Shown: one piece after another, positions 48,776 through 60,266 of the stretch
How the letters are laid out: the number at the start of each line of letters is the position of its first letter
How positions within the stretch are numbered: position 1 is the stretch's first letter
Assembly (NCBI GenBank): GCA_051453625.1
Contig: JBOZIK010000001.1
Coordinates: 196,109,945-196,173,944 of the forward strand
Source of the DNA: Welwitschia mirabilis
Lineage: Eukaryota > Gnetophyta > Gnetopsida > Welwitschiales
Direction of reading: 5' to 3'
Length of the DNA: 64,000 bases
Made by a program: the position numbers and the translations under genes
Notes under the pieces: model-generated
Told to the model about the DNA's origin: nothing
The model's database searches: none
The model's input: only the letters and a program-made list of their open reading frames with translations

Positions 48776-49374
48776 TACATGCATGAATAAAATTAGGCAT
48801 ATTCAACTCTTCGAGGACTCGTGGAAGAGTTTGTTTTCCTACAATTAGAGGCTTTTCGCTCCTCCCAAAGTTCATATCTTGAGCTGGTCACTTCTCCATA
48901 ATAGGTTTCCTTTTGGTGTTGGACACTCTTATTTTACGAGATATGCTCCTCTGTCCTTAATGCAACATAGAGGAATCTTTTGTCCATACTTAGTCTTATT
49001 GAGTAGCTTCCTCTGCTGGGGAATGGGCTAGCCACTCTTTAAGATGGCATCACATTTATAAGCTCTCAGCTTTCATGGGCCTTGGTAAACGCAATAATGT
49101 CTTGCAGTGTTGGTAATGGTTATCAATTCTTTGCATGATTTTATTTGAACTTTGGAAATTCTAGAACAAATGCATTTTCAACAATGAGACCTTTTAACTC
49201 CTTTCCTCCTCCTTTCAAGCATGCGTTTGTTGGTAGCATCAAGCTTTATGATTCATTTTCTTTCTCGTCATAGCTCTCTATTTGAAGATCTGCTTTTATT
49301 TAGCATCCCATTGACTAGCATTTGAAAAATTCTTTCAACCAAAGGAAAAAAAACAAAAAACCCATATAAAAAAA
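48776..49374 (+). mobile_element. Plus-strand LINE relic, 3' portion
   Basis: The translated plus strand reads PKFISxAGHFSIIGFL, then a SLRWHHIY region and LFELWKFxNKCIFNNET near 49147-49190. This follows the zf-RVT tail of plant LINE proteins (PK...F.W...H.LPT..., ...W..WK.RN..IF). It ends in an A-rich tail near 49343-49374. It continues the LINE interrupted at 40960; ignoring the LTR insertion, the parts join in the same strand and order. Confidence 0.7.
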
Positions 49375-50488
49375 TTGTGATATTTAATAATTTAATATTT
49401 AATAATTTAATACTGGAAAAGCTAAACCACCTCCCATGTTATGTACTACATACATTGAGGTGATGACACATGGCATTAAATTTGAAACTTGTGTGTGCAT
49501 TTCAACTGTACACTTCATTTAATATGAGATATTGGACTGTTTAGCCCGCTCCATTTAATACTCTATTTAATAGGTGCATCCTACATGCTTGACACAGGAC
49601 TTATTATGAAATGCAAACATATCATTACGTTTTCTGTAAGGACTGTTTGATATAAAAGTAACTACTCTTTGCTCCTTAACAAATTAGTTCTTGTTTTCTA
49701 ATGTATCAGCAAGCTGACTGATGTGCCTGCTTGAGATTCCCGTCAAACAACTTGTGTAAGCCACAAATGTTACATCTCGCAATATAATCTCTTACTGGAA
49801 TCTTTGATTCCCATCTGTTCTCTCTCTTTATTTTCTAGAGAGGATCTGCCAATCCTTTGAATTCAAAAACCGAGAATACGCAACTTAAAACATTATACTT
49901 ACCACCAAACTATCCGATCAAACTTTCCAAGTAGGTTTTCTGTTCTGTTTCGCTTTACTTCTTAAACATTCCAAATGAAGATTGAATCGATGCAGGAAAC
50001 TGTTCGTGTCTTCATAGATTAAGAGTATTACCAAAGAAACTACAAATTGTTGAGACAGTTTTTGTCAGAGAATCAACAGATTTTTCAAAATATTGTTTGT
50101 GATCATTACGATTAATTTAGTTAAAATCCTATGCCTCAAGTTTGCATGTAAAACCTACAATGAAATCGATATCAGTTGATAGTAAAGTTTTCTTTGTGCC
50201 TCTGCTAATATGTTTTGGAAAGTAACCTACAGGTAAATATGAAAAATCCCAAGTAAATTAGCGAGGTGTCTAAGGAAGGCCCTCGTTGGACAGTGAGGAA
50301 AGTACAATACATTGTCATCTCTATCATTATCCACCCTTTATTTCGTACGTATGAGTTTAAATTTTCTAATTTCATGTTAGTTTTTTCATTGGTTTCTGTT
50401 TAGGGGTTTGATTACCAGCTTTCCATATTTCCTTACCACCTTGCTTATTCAATCAATTAACACATTTCTTTGTTGGTCTGGCTTTTTC

Positions 50489-50533
<45 letters not shown>

Positions 50534-50558
50534 CCTCCGCTATCCCTCCTCTCATCCT

Positions 50559-50601
<43 letters not shown>

Positions 50602-53600
50602 GTCTCGAGATTTTTTGCTGAAGGACTGATAGAAACAAAAGGATGCTGAGGAATGATATGGCGCGTGACTTTGTGGATGAAAAAGATTTGAGAGATTTCA
50701 TGATAAAACTGAAACTAAAGTTGAACTAGTGCTAAAGAAACTGGAAGTGCTAGAATTCTGAGAAAAAGACTGATAAAGTGTAATGTTGAACATTACTTGT
50801 TGACAATCTAAATGCTAAACTGATGATGAACTGATGATGAACTGATGAACTAGAAGAATCAGAGGAATGATTTGCATGGTTGTCCCTTTGATTATAAAGC
50901 AACAAGCTAAAGAGTGGCTGAGATTGCATACACCAAGAGGTAGATATTGTGCTAATACACTGAAGACTAGATGGTGAAAAGATGCTAACATTGACTCTGT
51001 CCGTAGAAGCACTAGCACAAGCTAAGCAAGACTAAATGGAAAAGAAGATAAATGAGTGAAACTCTTGATGATAGTGGTTGTCGCTGGTGATTATTAATGA
51101 TCACAATTGATTTTTATTCCAGTGCTCTTAAGGAAAGTATGAATTCTAGTGCAAGTCATAGAATTGGAACTAAGATGGTGCTTGACTGGCATTAATGATA
51201 ATGATGAAATAGACAGTGCTGATCACCAATGATGCTAACCATAAATTGTCTTTTTATACAAGAGATCACATACATAGATGCTAAGGATGATGTGATTTTG
51301 TTCTAGGTTCTTTTAATTACTTTTTATCTCCTTCTCTGTAAGGGGCATTGATGATGACAACCTTTTCATTGGCAACATGGCATTGACGATTGATGACGAG
51401 TCATTGTTATTTCAGGTGTCAGATGATGACTGGTTCATCCAGAGTTGTGCTATCAAAATTTTGAGCTGGAAAGCATGTTTGTTGAATTTTTGAGAAATGA
51501 TGTACAAGCTGGTACAGCTTGGCACTGATTTGGATGATATTGGATTAGGATTGTGTCTAAGTACAAGCAAACAAAGTTCAAGGTAATGAGGATGAATCTT
51601 TTTGTGGAAACTCAAAGGCAAGGCAATTTGTTAATGGACAAAATGGTAAGGGGCTTGGTCATCATGATGATCAAGGAGCAAGATTTCTTCAAGTTAGGCT
51701 TTAGTTTGGGTATCAGCTCATTTCTGAAGTGATTGACGTTTGATATGTTTGGGTGATAATGTGACCTCACCAGGTACTACTATTTCTGATTCAATAACAT
51801 AGAGCTTCAGCAGCAGTAGATTGGGTTATGATATGGCATGCTTGTAGGATAAAATGGAGTTTCTCATGCCATGGACAAAGATTAGTTTCAATCATCTTCT
51901 ATCCAAGGCTAATTGCAGTTTTGTTCAAGGTTTTAGATTGATTATTGGACTGTAGGAAATATGTTAATGTCACTAGGGACAATATAGGAAGTAACTTTGT
52001 GGCAGAGTGAAGTAGGGCAACTCTCAGCATAATTGTTATACCAGTTAATTGTCATCGATGTCACATTTGTCCTTCACACTTTATGCTTATAATGTCAAAA
52101 TTTTCAGATATAAAAATTTGGTCTAATTATTCATGAAATGCAGGCTGCTTTTGATGAGGGCGACCCAGCTACTTCAATGGAGGGGTTTGTCAACTGCAAG
52201 TCATTGGGGTGACCCAAAGTTGTTGTAGAGGTGACCCAACTATTTTCTTGTGCTTTGTAAGCTGCAGATCAAGGGTTGTCCTTGATTGATACAGATGTGG
52301 ATTTTGACAACTTTTAGGCCGAGCGTTATGGGATTAGCTTAAGAAAAACATCAGGATGACTTGACCCTCGAATTCAAGGTTTTCATAGCTACTTTGGCAC
52401 CACGTGTTTATCAATTAATCAAATGATTAGTCCTCAGTCTGAATTCTGATGTTTTTAACTTCTGAAAGGCATTTCCATGTGAAAATTGTTTGAGCTTCAA
52501 TTTGTGATCGATTTTCCTCTCAACTTGTCTAATTTTAAATTGTTCCATTTGGCAACTCAAGGCTTGTTCTTATACGTGATTAGGTGAAACTGTGATCTTG
52601 TCACTTTTTCTTACTCACACAAATTGCTTGTTCCTGAAGAGCTGAAACCAATTGTTTAAAAGTTCAACTTCTACGGAATGAGGTTATCATTGAAAACGTT
52701 GGCACCCATTTTATTAATTAATAGATATCTGGACTCAAATTTTTCCTTGAATTACAAGAGTGGAGTAAGAAAGAGTGACCCATCTCTTATCGAAACCACT
52801 ATAAAATTTATGTAGCTTCTTGTTGCATGTTTATTTCTTTCAGTTTTGGATGTTGTCTTCTATTTCTGATGCAACACTCAAATAAGGTTTTGACGTTACA
52901 ATTTCGTCTCAAGAAAATCTTGTTATTCAAATTTATTTGATACTGTTTTAGAATGACCAATAATGGTTTTAAAGAAAATTGTGATTTTGGTTTCTGAAGT
53001 TGAATAGAATTTCTTCTCCACCTTTCTCGCCCAACTCTAGGGTTCTGATCCTAGGGTTGCAGCAACTTCTACCGATTTGGTAAAGCTCTCTATGGCAGTT
53101 ACGATGCGTCGGTTGTCTTCAAATGAAAATGAATTACGTAGGCCAATCAGATCAAGACCCTATGTTTCATATGGTCAAAATATTTTGGGCTGTTGGACGG
53201 TAGAGACATGGGCATGGTTAAGGATTAAGTGACTTTGAATAAAGACGTGTTTGTCCATTCCCCTAGCATTTTGATGCAGACGTGAGCGATATGAGGTGAA
53301 TTGTTTAAATAATAAGTTTAAAATGAGACTTGCAGCTATATCAGTGATAAAGCAATATTGTCATGTGATTGAAGGTCCTTGAACACTGTTTGGACAGAAA
53401 CATCAGCCAAGCCTTTTTCCATATCATGAATGCTTTCATGCTACGACAAGATTACTACCTTATGGAAGTCCATCGGCATGTGACATTATTGTTAGATAAG
53501 CAGTAAACAACAGTGAAATGCATTAATTCAAAGAATTTTGAATGTGGATGGAAACATAAAAGTTACTGGAACCAAGTAGAACAACACTGCAAACTGAGAC

Positions 53601-53874
53601 TCTATGTCGTCTCCAAACTCAAAAGTCTTTTATTTCAAAAAGGCCTTATAATGTTCAAGATTTTCGAATTGCAGTATTTTATTGTCAGATAACAACTTTC
53701 CAACGCTGAAAAACAGACAACCAAATGTGGAGTACTATGCGTTTAATTTTGTGTTTTGTGATTTGTAATTCAAAATTCCTTAAATCCAACTATTTAGTTA
53801 AGACAACCAAACAAAACTTACTTTTAATAGTTTCTTTCTAACTGATAGATTTTTGCTGAAGGGATTAAATCAGG
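49375..53874. other. Region upstream of the formamidase-like gene
   Basis: This stretch has a more balanced base composition than the repeat-rich left part. I recognise no protein-coding gene. It holds two CT microsatellites (50493-50597), repeated tgatgatgaac words near 50817-50850, a possible LTR start after gtaaggggca at 51338-51349, and several ggtgaccca words at 52150-52240. It should contain the promoter and 5' UTR of the gene at 53875, but no TATA box can be assigned with confidence. Confidence 0.5.
50493..50597. repeat. Compound (CT)n microsatellite
   Basis: Two pure CT runs (about 50493-50526 and 50562-50597) are separated by a pyrimidine-rich spacer. GA/CT tracts in plants can bind BPC/GAGA factors, but this may be a simple repeat. 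Confidence 0.95.
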
Positions 53875-54093
53875 ATGGCACCCGGAACACCATGTCTTGT
53901 AGTACACATAGACATGAAGAAAAAGCCGTGGGAACAAGAAAAACCTCTGCACAACCGCTGGCATCCCAACATCCCTGCAGTTGCTGAAGTGGTTGAAGGG
54001 GAGCTTTTCAGGGTGGAGACAATAGACTTCACTGGAGGAGAAATCAAGGATAATGACAATGCTGATGATGTCAAATTTATCAATCTTTTGACT
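53875..54093 (+). CDS. IAMH1: Exon 1 of the formamidase-like gene
   Basis: 73 codons from the ATG to ...VKFINLLT, ending in phase 0 before the donor GTGAGA. It contains the N-terminal KKPWEQ and NRWHP blocks and the FTGGEIKDNDNADDV stretch typical of the family. The sequence before it, tttctttctaactgatag, resembles a 3' splice site, so a 5' UTR intron is possible. Confidence 0.93.
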
Positions 54094-57000
54094 GTGAGAA
54101 TTATAGCTTTTCTATAAGCTATTCGTTTTCCCCTGATTATGTTTTTAAAGTTGTATACAGGATCAATATGTCAATTTTAGGTATCAACAGCACTAGTTTC
54201 ACTTGGGTATATCTCATTACATGCTGTGTCCTCAGATGCACTATCTGAGTGGCCCGATCAAGGTGCTAGATACAGCTGGTGTTCCTGCAAGACCTGGAGA
54301 TCTTCTAAAGGTTGAAATCTGCAATTTAGGTCCTCTTCCGGGACATGAATGGGGGTACACTGGAATATTCGACAAGAACAATGGTGGAGGTCTTCTTACT
54401 GATCATTTCCCAAGTGCTAGAAAAGCTATTTGGTATTTTGATGGAATATATGCTTATTCACCTCATATCCCAGGTACTCCCATAAATTTTGTTTAGTAAT
54501 AATGCATTTGCGTTTTTCTATCTTGTTGAACAAGTAAACAGCATTATTGGAGTTTCATCTACTATACAACGGACTGCAATGATAAAGATTTGGTTCATTA
54601 TTTGTGCAGGTGTTCGCTTCGCTGGTTTAACTCATCCAGGCTTGATTGGGACAGCACCCTCAAAAGAACTGCTGGATATATGGAATGAGAGGGAGAGAGC
54701 CCTTCAAAATAGCAGCCCAGATGAAATTAGATTGTGTGAAGTTCTACATACAAGACCTCTTGCAAATGTACCCAATGCTGAAGGAGCAGTTCTTGGAACG
54801 GTATGATATCTAATCAATTGTATTCATGTTTTTAGTACCTTTCCTCAATACTCGAAATTCCTTGCTTGAATGGGCATCTGTGGCATGTAGTATAACATTC
54901 TGCCTGTATGAAACTTGACAAGCAGAATTATGAGTTGCAAATGCATCTCAAAACTAATATTTTGTGGTTTCTATGGAGTCAAGAAGCATGCAACACATAA
55001 CACCTACTTTTGCTCAATGCTAGACCTGCTGACACATGGAGCAAGCACGCGATGATACTTGTCAAAAACATTCAATGCATGTTTTGAAGGGTTCATAACC
55101 TGATACTCTTCGCTCAATACCTCCCACGTGCCAAGGATACTGCACAAACTCCTCTAGAATCACAGCTTTGTCAACCCAAACTGAGTGTCTTTTTTTAAAG
55201 GTCATAATGTCCCAATTGTATTTGCATGCCTTGAGGTTAACACTCACTAGGATCTTGGCAAAGGGAGTTTACATGTGAGTGTAAACATTCTAGACTTAAA
55301 TTGTTGGTGCCTAATACAACCCTCACCTAAGTGAGGGAACCCTCTTTATTTTTGTCTTGCTTTCTTTTCTTTAAAGTTACTCTATTAATTTGCTTGAGTT
55401 CGTTTTAAAATAAAACAGAAGAATGCAAGTGCTAGTCTACGAAACTTTATGAATTCATAGGAAACCTGGAATGCTTTTTTATTAATGAAATATATGTGGA
55501 AGTACGAAATGGACAAGGTAAAGAAGACACCTTTTTTTTTCAGTTGTTTTTGTGTACCTAACAAAAAAATATGATGTAAGCCATACAAGTTACAAGAAAA
55601 GAAAGAGAAAAGACAGAGAAATAAATATAAGAAAAGGAACTTGGAAAGAAACCTTGTTGTGTTGTTTCTTTATTACATGCTTTCTTCGTCCTCTTCCCCA
55701 TCCCTCTAATCACTCTCACAATCTTATCCATCCTTGCATTTTCAATTTTCTCTATGTAGCTTTTCTAGGTTTTCTTTCTTATGACTTCTTTCCCAATTTC
55801 TCTTGAAAGCCCCTTTTTGTCTTTATTCCCATTCATCTCCTTCTCGCTTCTCTCTCTCTCTCTCTCTGTCTGATGATTGTGTTATGAACAAAAGAGTAAG
55901 CATAAGCCATATCTCTTGGGTAGAATGTTTCCATGGATGTTCAAGACAATATTCCATACTAAGTTTAAGACTCGTAAAATCAGCTTTGTATTTTATGAGA
56001 ATAGATTACATAACTATTTTATTTGCTTATTTTATGAAAAACAATTATATAAAAAGATAGAATATAATCAAATACATATATTAACAATAATAAGCAATGC
56101 AACTCATTAGTGTACTTTTCCATGATGATGAATTCCATGGTAACTTAGTTGACTTACTCTACTTCCAAAATGAACTAAGCAAACTAGAGACTATTACAAA
56201 AGATTAACTTTACAAAATAACTAAGTTTAATATAGGGATCTTGGAAACTAAAGGCGATAGCCTTCGACATAAGGATAAATAGTATGATGTGATTAGTAAA
56301 TGGGGAGTAAGAGAGAAGAGGAATAAGAATACACATAAAAATTCTCTGTAGAAGGACTATAAATGCATTTCTCATGAGCAGGGCAGGACTGAAATATCTT
56401 TTATAAGTGTTTAAATTGATCAGATTTCTTTTCCTTGAATTGACCCATTCCATGTTATTCTTGAATAGGATTCTAGGTTGTAATTGTATAAAATTACATT
56501 GTGAAATTACATTTATGTTGTGAAAATTCTCTGATATCTTCTTAAAGGTATTTTGTAACTTTTGCTATGTTGTAATGTTTAGAAATTTAAAGGCTATTTC
56601 ATTCTAGGATAAATGTTGAAAATTAAATAAAACTTTTAGTGTTCACCCAACATTACAAACAATTTATAAATTAGGTTATATTCTTGGGTAACCTTATCAT
56701 CTTGTCCTCCCAACTTTCAGTTCATTGCTTCATTGTCTTTTCTTAAACTGTCATTGACTAAGCTTTCCTAACTGGACCTCCTTTGTGTATGCCTTACCTT
56801 AGACATAAATGCGAATAATTGGGCTCTCATTTCTAGGGTGACCTGAAAGTGTGATATCATTGTGGAGACTCAGAAATTAACTAGTCAATGGCTTGCAATA
56901 ATGGAAGTAGAGGTTGTCCAAGTTAGAAAGTAGAGGGATGCCATAACTGGGGACCCAGATTCCTTGGTGTGTGAAAGGGAGGCCATGATTGTGGAGAGAG

Positions 57001-60000
57001 ATATGCTGCTGGTTGATAGAGATACAACCTTATCAGCAAGAGATGTGGCTTTGTCTGGGAGGGATACAACATTATCTGAGTGGGACACCACCATACGGAG
57101 GGAGAAGTAAATGGCTATGATGCTAAATGCAATTAAGGAAGTAGATGAAGGCAACTCTGGTGATTGTATGGCTTTGGCAGGTGATAGCCTTGTATGAGAC
57201 TATAAGGCTTTAGGAAAAGTTGCCTTCAAAAAATAAGATGTGGCTGATTTTGTAGTGGACTCTCCTGATGCTTTAGAGTAGGTAGTGATGTCCCCATATT
57301 GATTCTAGATCAGATGTTCTTCTTCTTCTCTCTTCTCTCTCATCACATATTGTAGGCCACATGTCACCTTCCTTTATATGAGCTAAGCTTCACTTGTTTT
57401 TTGATTTGACATCCTATCCAAATTTTGATGTGTTATCGTTCCTTCTTGGTTAGTACGAGCAGTTCCTGGTTCTCTGCAATGACATGATTTAACTATAAGT
57501 GCCTTTACTCCTTTCTTGTTTTATGAATAAACCAGCCGATGAAACTTAACAGCTTTAAAAGGAGGTCCCTCCCTTCATGGGGGTTTTGTTGGGTAAAATG
57601 AGAAACAACTTCTAATTATGTAAGGAATGTCTCTTATCTTCTGGGAATGAAAACAAAACATGACAAAACCCTTATCTTGAGTTGGATGCAACAATTGTTT
57701 AATGTGAACAGACTGGATCTGAGGCCATATTTGGATTGGAAGTTCATCTGACTATTGATATTGATTAGGTTATTGTCAATTTCAATATTAGGCCTATTGA
57801 TAGTTGTTCAGGGCTTCTGATAGGTGTTATAGGGAACATGAAATGAATGAAGCATCCCCTTCTTCAATGGGCTAATTCATCTGTTTCTTTCTGTATATTT
57901 CTAGTACTAATTGTAGCTACATAATTCATGCAATTCTATGAGTTAGCAAACAAAACTTCATAACATTATGTTAGTTGGTCATCCATGATGCATTTTTTAC
58001 TATAACTTAAAACATGAAAACTAATAAAAAATAAATTTAAAGTAATAGACTATAAAATTTTTGAGGTGAACCCCAATTTGTGGGGGTCATCATTAGTATC
58101 AGTATGTTAATGGGTGGAAGAATTGTTGTTTGTGTGATTTGAAATGACTTGATTTCACCAAAAGGAGCCCAGTCATACCTAGCATGTGGTTTTAGTTAAT
58201 GCATAACACTACAAGGGCATGGTCATGTCCCCGGAAGGTTGTGATGATTCAATTGGTGCCTAATCATTCCCACAATGAGCCTGTATTATGCTTTCTCATC
58301 CAGTAATAATTTTTTAGGGATCAGGATTGTCTCATAAGTGATTGGGAATCACTCTATTAAGTAAAACAATTACCAACATATGATCTGCATCAAATTTGAC
58401 ATACATAATAAAGAACAATTAAAAAGCTCCTCTTTAAAACTCAAACTGTCAAGTCATAAGTTTTATAAGGGACTTTCAAAAATCAAATTACTCTTTGATC
58501 TAGGGAGAAAAGATGGAACTTGTCGATGTGTCATTATGGCAACTAGGAAAACTACAACTAGTGAAAAAGCACTAAAATCCCTATCATGATGCCACAGAGG
58601 ACCTAGAAGAAAAGCCCTTAACAATTGGATAAAAGAAACAACCAGCACACCAACTGCATACCACCAGCCATGCACGTGATGCATGGAACTTTTGCACTAC
58701 AAGCCCCATGCAACAACGTAGAAAAATGTATCTTATTTAAGTCATTCAACAATGTAGAAAATTATAATTTTAGGACTAAACATTACTATTTTCAAAAGCT
58801 ATAACAAAGAAATAGCTAATATTTATAAAGTGAATATAACCAACTGTATTCATAATTCAAGTATACATTTTGTTAATAAATTAGTAGCTATTCTTTTAAT
58901 AAAATTACAAATGTTTATTAGAATGTTTGAATACCTCTTGGAAACCATAATACACCATGTATACAAATCTTCATCTATCTTGTAATGTAGATTTTTGGGT
59001 ACAGCAAGCAAGGAAACTCTTAATGGATTGCTCAGCAGTAACATGTATGAAACACCATTGGAAATGAATTAGTTGCTTATTAGAATCTTAGGAAAAGTTC
59101 TTTTTAAAGAAATCATTGTTTAGAATTATATGGAACAACATGGAGAAGTAGTGAAAGACCACTTCCTACAACAAGAAACTCTCTCTATAGAAGAGAGGAA
59201 CCATTCTCACTCTGTCAAAAATTGTAAGTTGGTAGTGTGGATGCTTCCTTATCACCTCAGTCCTTTAAGAGAACTTAAACATGGTCCCGTAGGACCTAGG
59301 CCTAACTTAACTGTGAGCTAAATCTTTTACATAACTACACTAATGTGGGCATTACTCAGGCTGTATACTTGAGCCTATTATCAACTAAATTTCCTTTCCA
59401 AAGTTCCTTACCTTAGAGGTACGCTACAAGAGACCCATTGGGATGAAATATGGATCTTTGGAAATAGAGTGTGGGGAACCCATGTGCCTAGTTCATGTAG
59501 TTAACAAGGATAATGTTTGTGAAAGGTAGTTTGGGTGTTCTGCCTTATGATCCTAGTGAAGGATGGTGAGATAAGATGGTGTGTCTCTTTCTTGATACCA
59601 AAAAATCTTATTCATTAGCTATCACCAATAACTCATATGTTGCACAAACAGTTTTCTTCTCATCCTCTGCATTTGTTATGGTTTGTTAACTTAATTGTCA
59701 ACTTATGAAGCCTTTAGCTAATGCCTTTCTAAATTAACATACAATTAACTTAAAATTCATGTTTTAACCCCAATCCGGGAGATTACATATATCTTCATAA
59801 TTGTCTTCTGAATAGTTGTAAAAAGGATCTATGAACAAGTCATCTTTTGATCTCCTTGTAGTCAGGGTAACAATTTTATTGTATAACATAAACTTTAATC
59901 TCATTAAATGTCTAGAAATGCACAAGTAGTGCAATTATTTTTACTTTACTTCTTCTGCTTCTTCTTGCTTTTTTTTCCCCTTTTTTTTGTTTTGTTTTGT

Positions 60001-60266
60001 TTTGGTCAGATGACCGTTTCTTAACTGTAGGTACCAGCAAGCACAGCAGAATGGAATAAAATTGCTAATGAAGCTGCAAGAACTATTCCAGGAAGAGAAA
60101 ATGGTGGAAATTGTGACATTAAAAACCTTAGTAGAGGATCAAAAGTATATTTTCCTGTTTTTGTGAATGGTGCAAATCTCAGTATGGGAGACATGCACTT
60201 CTCTCAGTGTGATGGAGAAATCACATTCTGTGGAGCCATTGAAATGTGTGGATTCCTTGATTTGAA
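53875..60266 (+). CDS. IAMH1: Formamidase/acetamidase family gene (IAMH1-like), 5' part
   Basis: The spliced product (exons 53875-54093, 54236-54473, 54610-54800, 60031-60266) gives 294 codons of a protein usually about 450 residues long. The FmdA_AmdA family hydrolyses amide C-N bonds. In Arabidopsis, IAMH1 and IAMH2 convert indole-3-acetamide to the auxin indole-3-acetic acid, presumably in the cytosol; no signal peptide is seen here. Diagnostic blocks are KKPWEQEKPLHNRWHPNIPA, HYLSGPI, VEICNLGPLPG, GGGLLTDHFP, HPGLIGTAPS, IPGRENGGNCDIKNLSRGS and GDMHFSQCDGEITFCGAIEM. All exons join in frame at GT/AG sites. The start ATG precedes the usual MAP.TP beginning. One oddity is SQCDGE where the family has SQGDGE. 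The last third lies beyond 64000. The exact substrate is inferred from plant homologues. Confidence 0.93.
54094..54235 (+). other. Intron 1 (142 bp)
   Basis: Donor GTGAGA, acceptor TGTGTCCTCAG. It separates INLLT from MHYLSGPI, a junction that is continuous in homologues. Confidence 0.88.
54236..54473 (+). CDS. IAMH1: Exon 2 of the formamidase-like gene
   Basis: 238 nt, phase 0 to 1. Encodes HYLSGPIKVLDTAGVPARPG, EICNLGPLPGHEWGYTGIF and ending YAYSPHIP, with the split Gly codon at the donor GTACTC. It forms much of the conserved beta-rich core. Confidence 0.93.
54474..54609 (+). other. Intron 2 (136 bp)
   Basis: Donor GTACTC, acceptor TTATTTGTGCAG. Size and sites are ordinary for plants. 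Confidence 0.88.
54610..54800 (+). CDS. IAMH1: Exon 3 of the formamidase-like gene
   Basis: 191 nt from the split Gly codon to GAVLGT, ending phase 0 at donor GTATGA. Encodes VRFAGLTHPGLIGTAPSKEL then LDIWNERE and CEVLHTRPLANVP, all family signatures. Confidence 0.93.
55849..55868. repeat. (TC)n microsatellite in intron 3
   Basis: Ten TC units following a pyrimidine-rich stretch. Confidence 0.9.
56935..57110 (+). pseudogene. Heptad-repeat (BPC-like) coding remnant in intron 3
   Basis: The plus strand is open for about 58 codons to a TAA at 57108. It encodes seven-residue units, VERDMLLVDRDTTLSARDV followed by ALSGRDTTLSEWDTTI, with Arg-Asp at the start of each heptad. BBR/BASIC PENTACYSTEINE GAGA-binding factors have a similar N-terminal coiled coil built of ERD.A. 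units. The conserved C-terminal zinc-finger-like region of BPC is absent. It could instead be an unrelated coiled coil from a transposon. Context and stops suggest an inactive insertion in the intron. Confidence 0.35.
60031..60266 (+). CDS. IAMH1: Exon 4 of the formamidase-like gene
   Basis: 236 nt, phase 0 to 2, from VPASTAEWNKIANEAARTIP to GFLDLK (Lys codon split AA|G) before donor GTATGT. It contains the presumed active-site region NCDIKNLSRGS and GDMHFSQCDGEI. The Cys in SQCDGE replaces a Gly that I know as conserved in plant and microbial members. Confidence 0.93.

Larger units (their letters stand above)
54801..60030 (+). other. Intron 3 (5,230 bp)
   Basis: Donor GTATGA, acceptor TTCTTAACTGTAG. 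It holds a CT microsatellite (55849-55868), a BPC-like coiled-coil remnant (about 56935-57110) and otherwise unique-looking AT-rich DNA. No intact gene is seen; several short frames have no coding features. A small hairpin (accccaatttgtgggggt) lies near 58071. Introns of this size suggest a gymnosperm. Confidence 0.88.

Noticed and set aside
50408-50629. 73-codon frame rich in Leu/Ser
   Set aside because: It is the translation of the CT microsatellite.
53865-54083. 72-codon minus frame opposite exon 1
   Set aside because: It is the antisense shadow of a well-supported exon.
54203-54496. 97-codon frame starting at 54203 as the true start of exon 2
   Set aside because: The 33 bases before 54236 are intron with a good acceptor; splicing at 54236 joins exon 1 and the HYLSGPI block in frame as in homologues.
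55552-56110. Several 77-85-codon frames in intron 3
   Set aside because: They overlap one another in different frames, span a microsatellite, and show no conserved motif or splice support.
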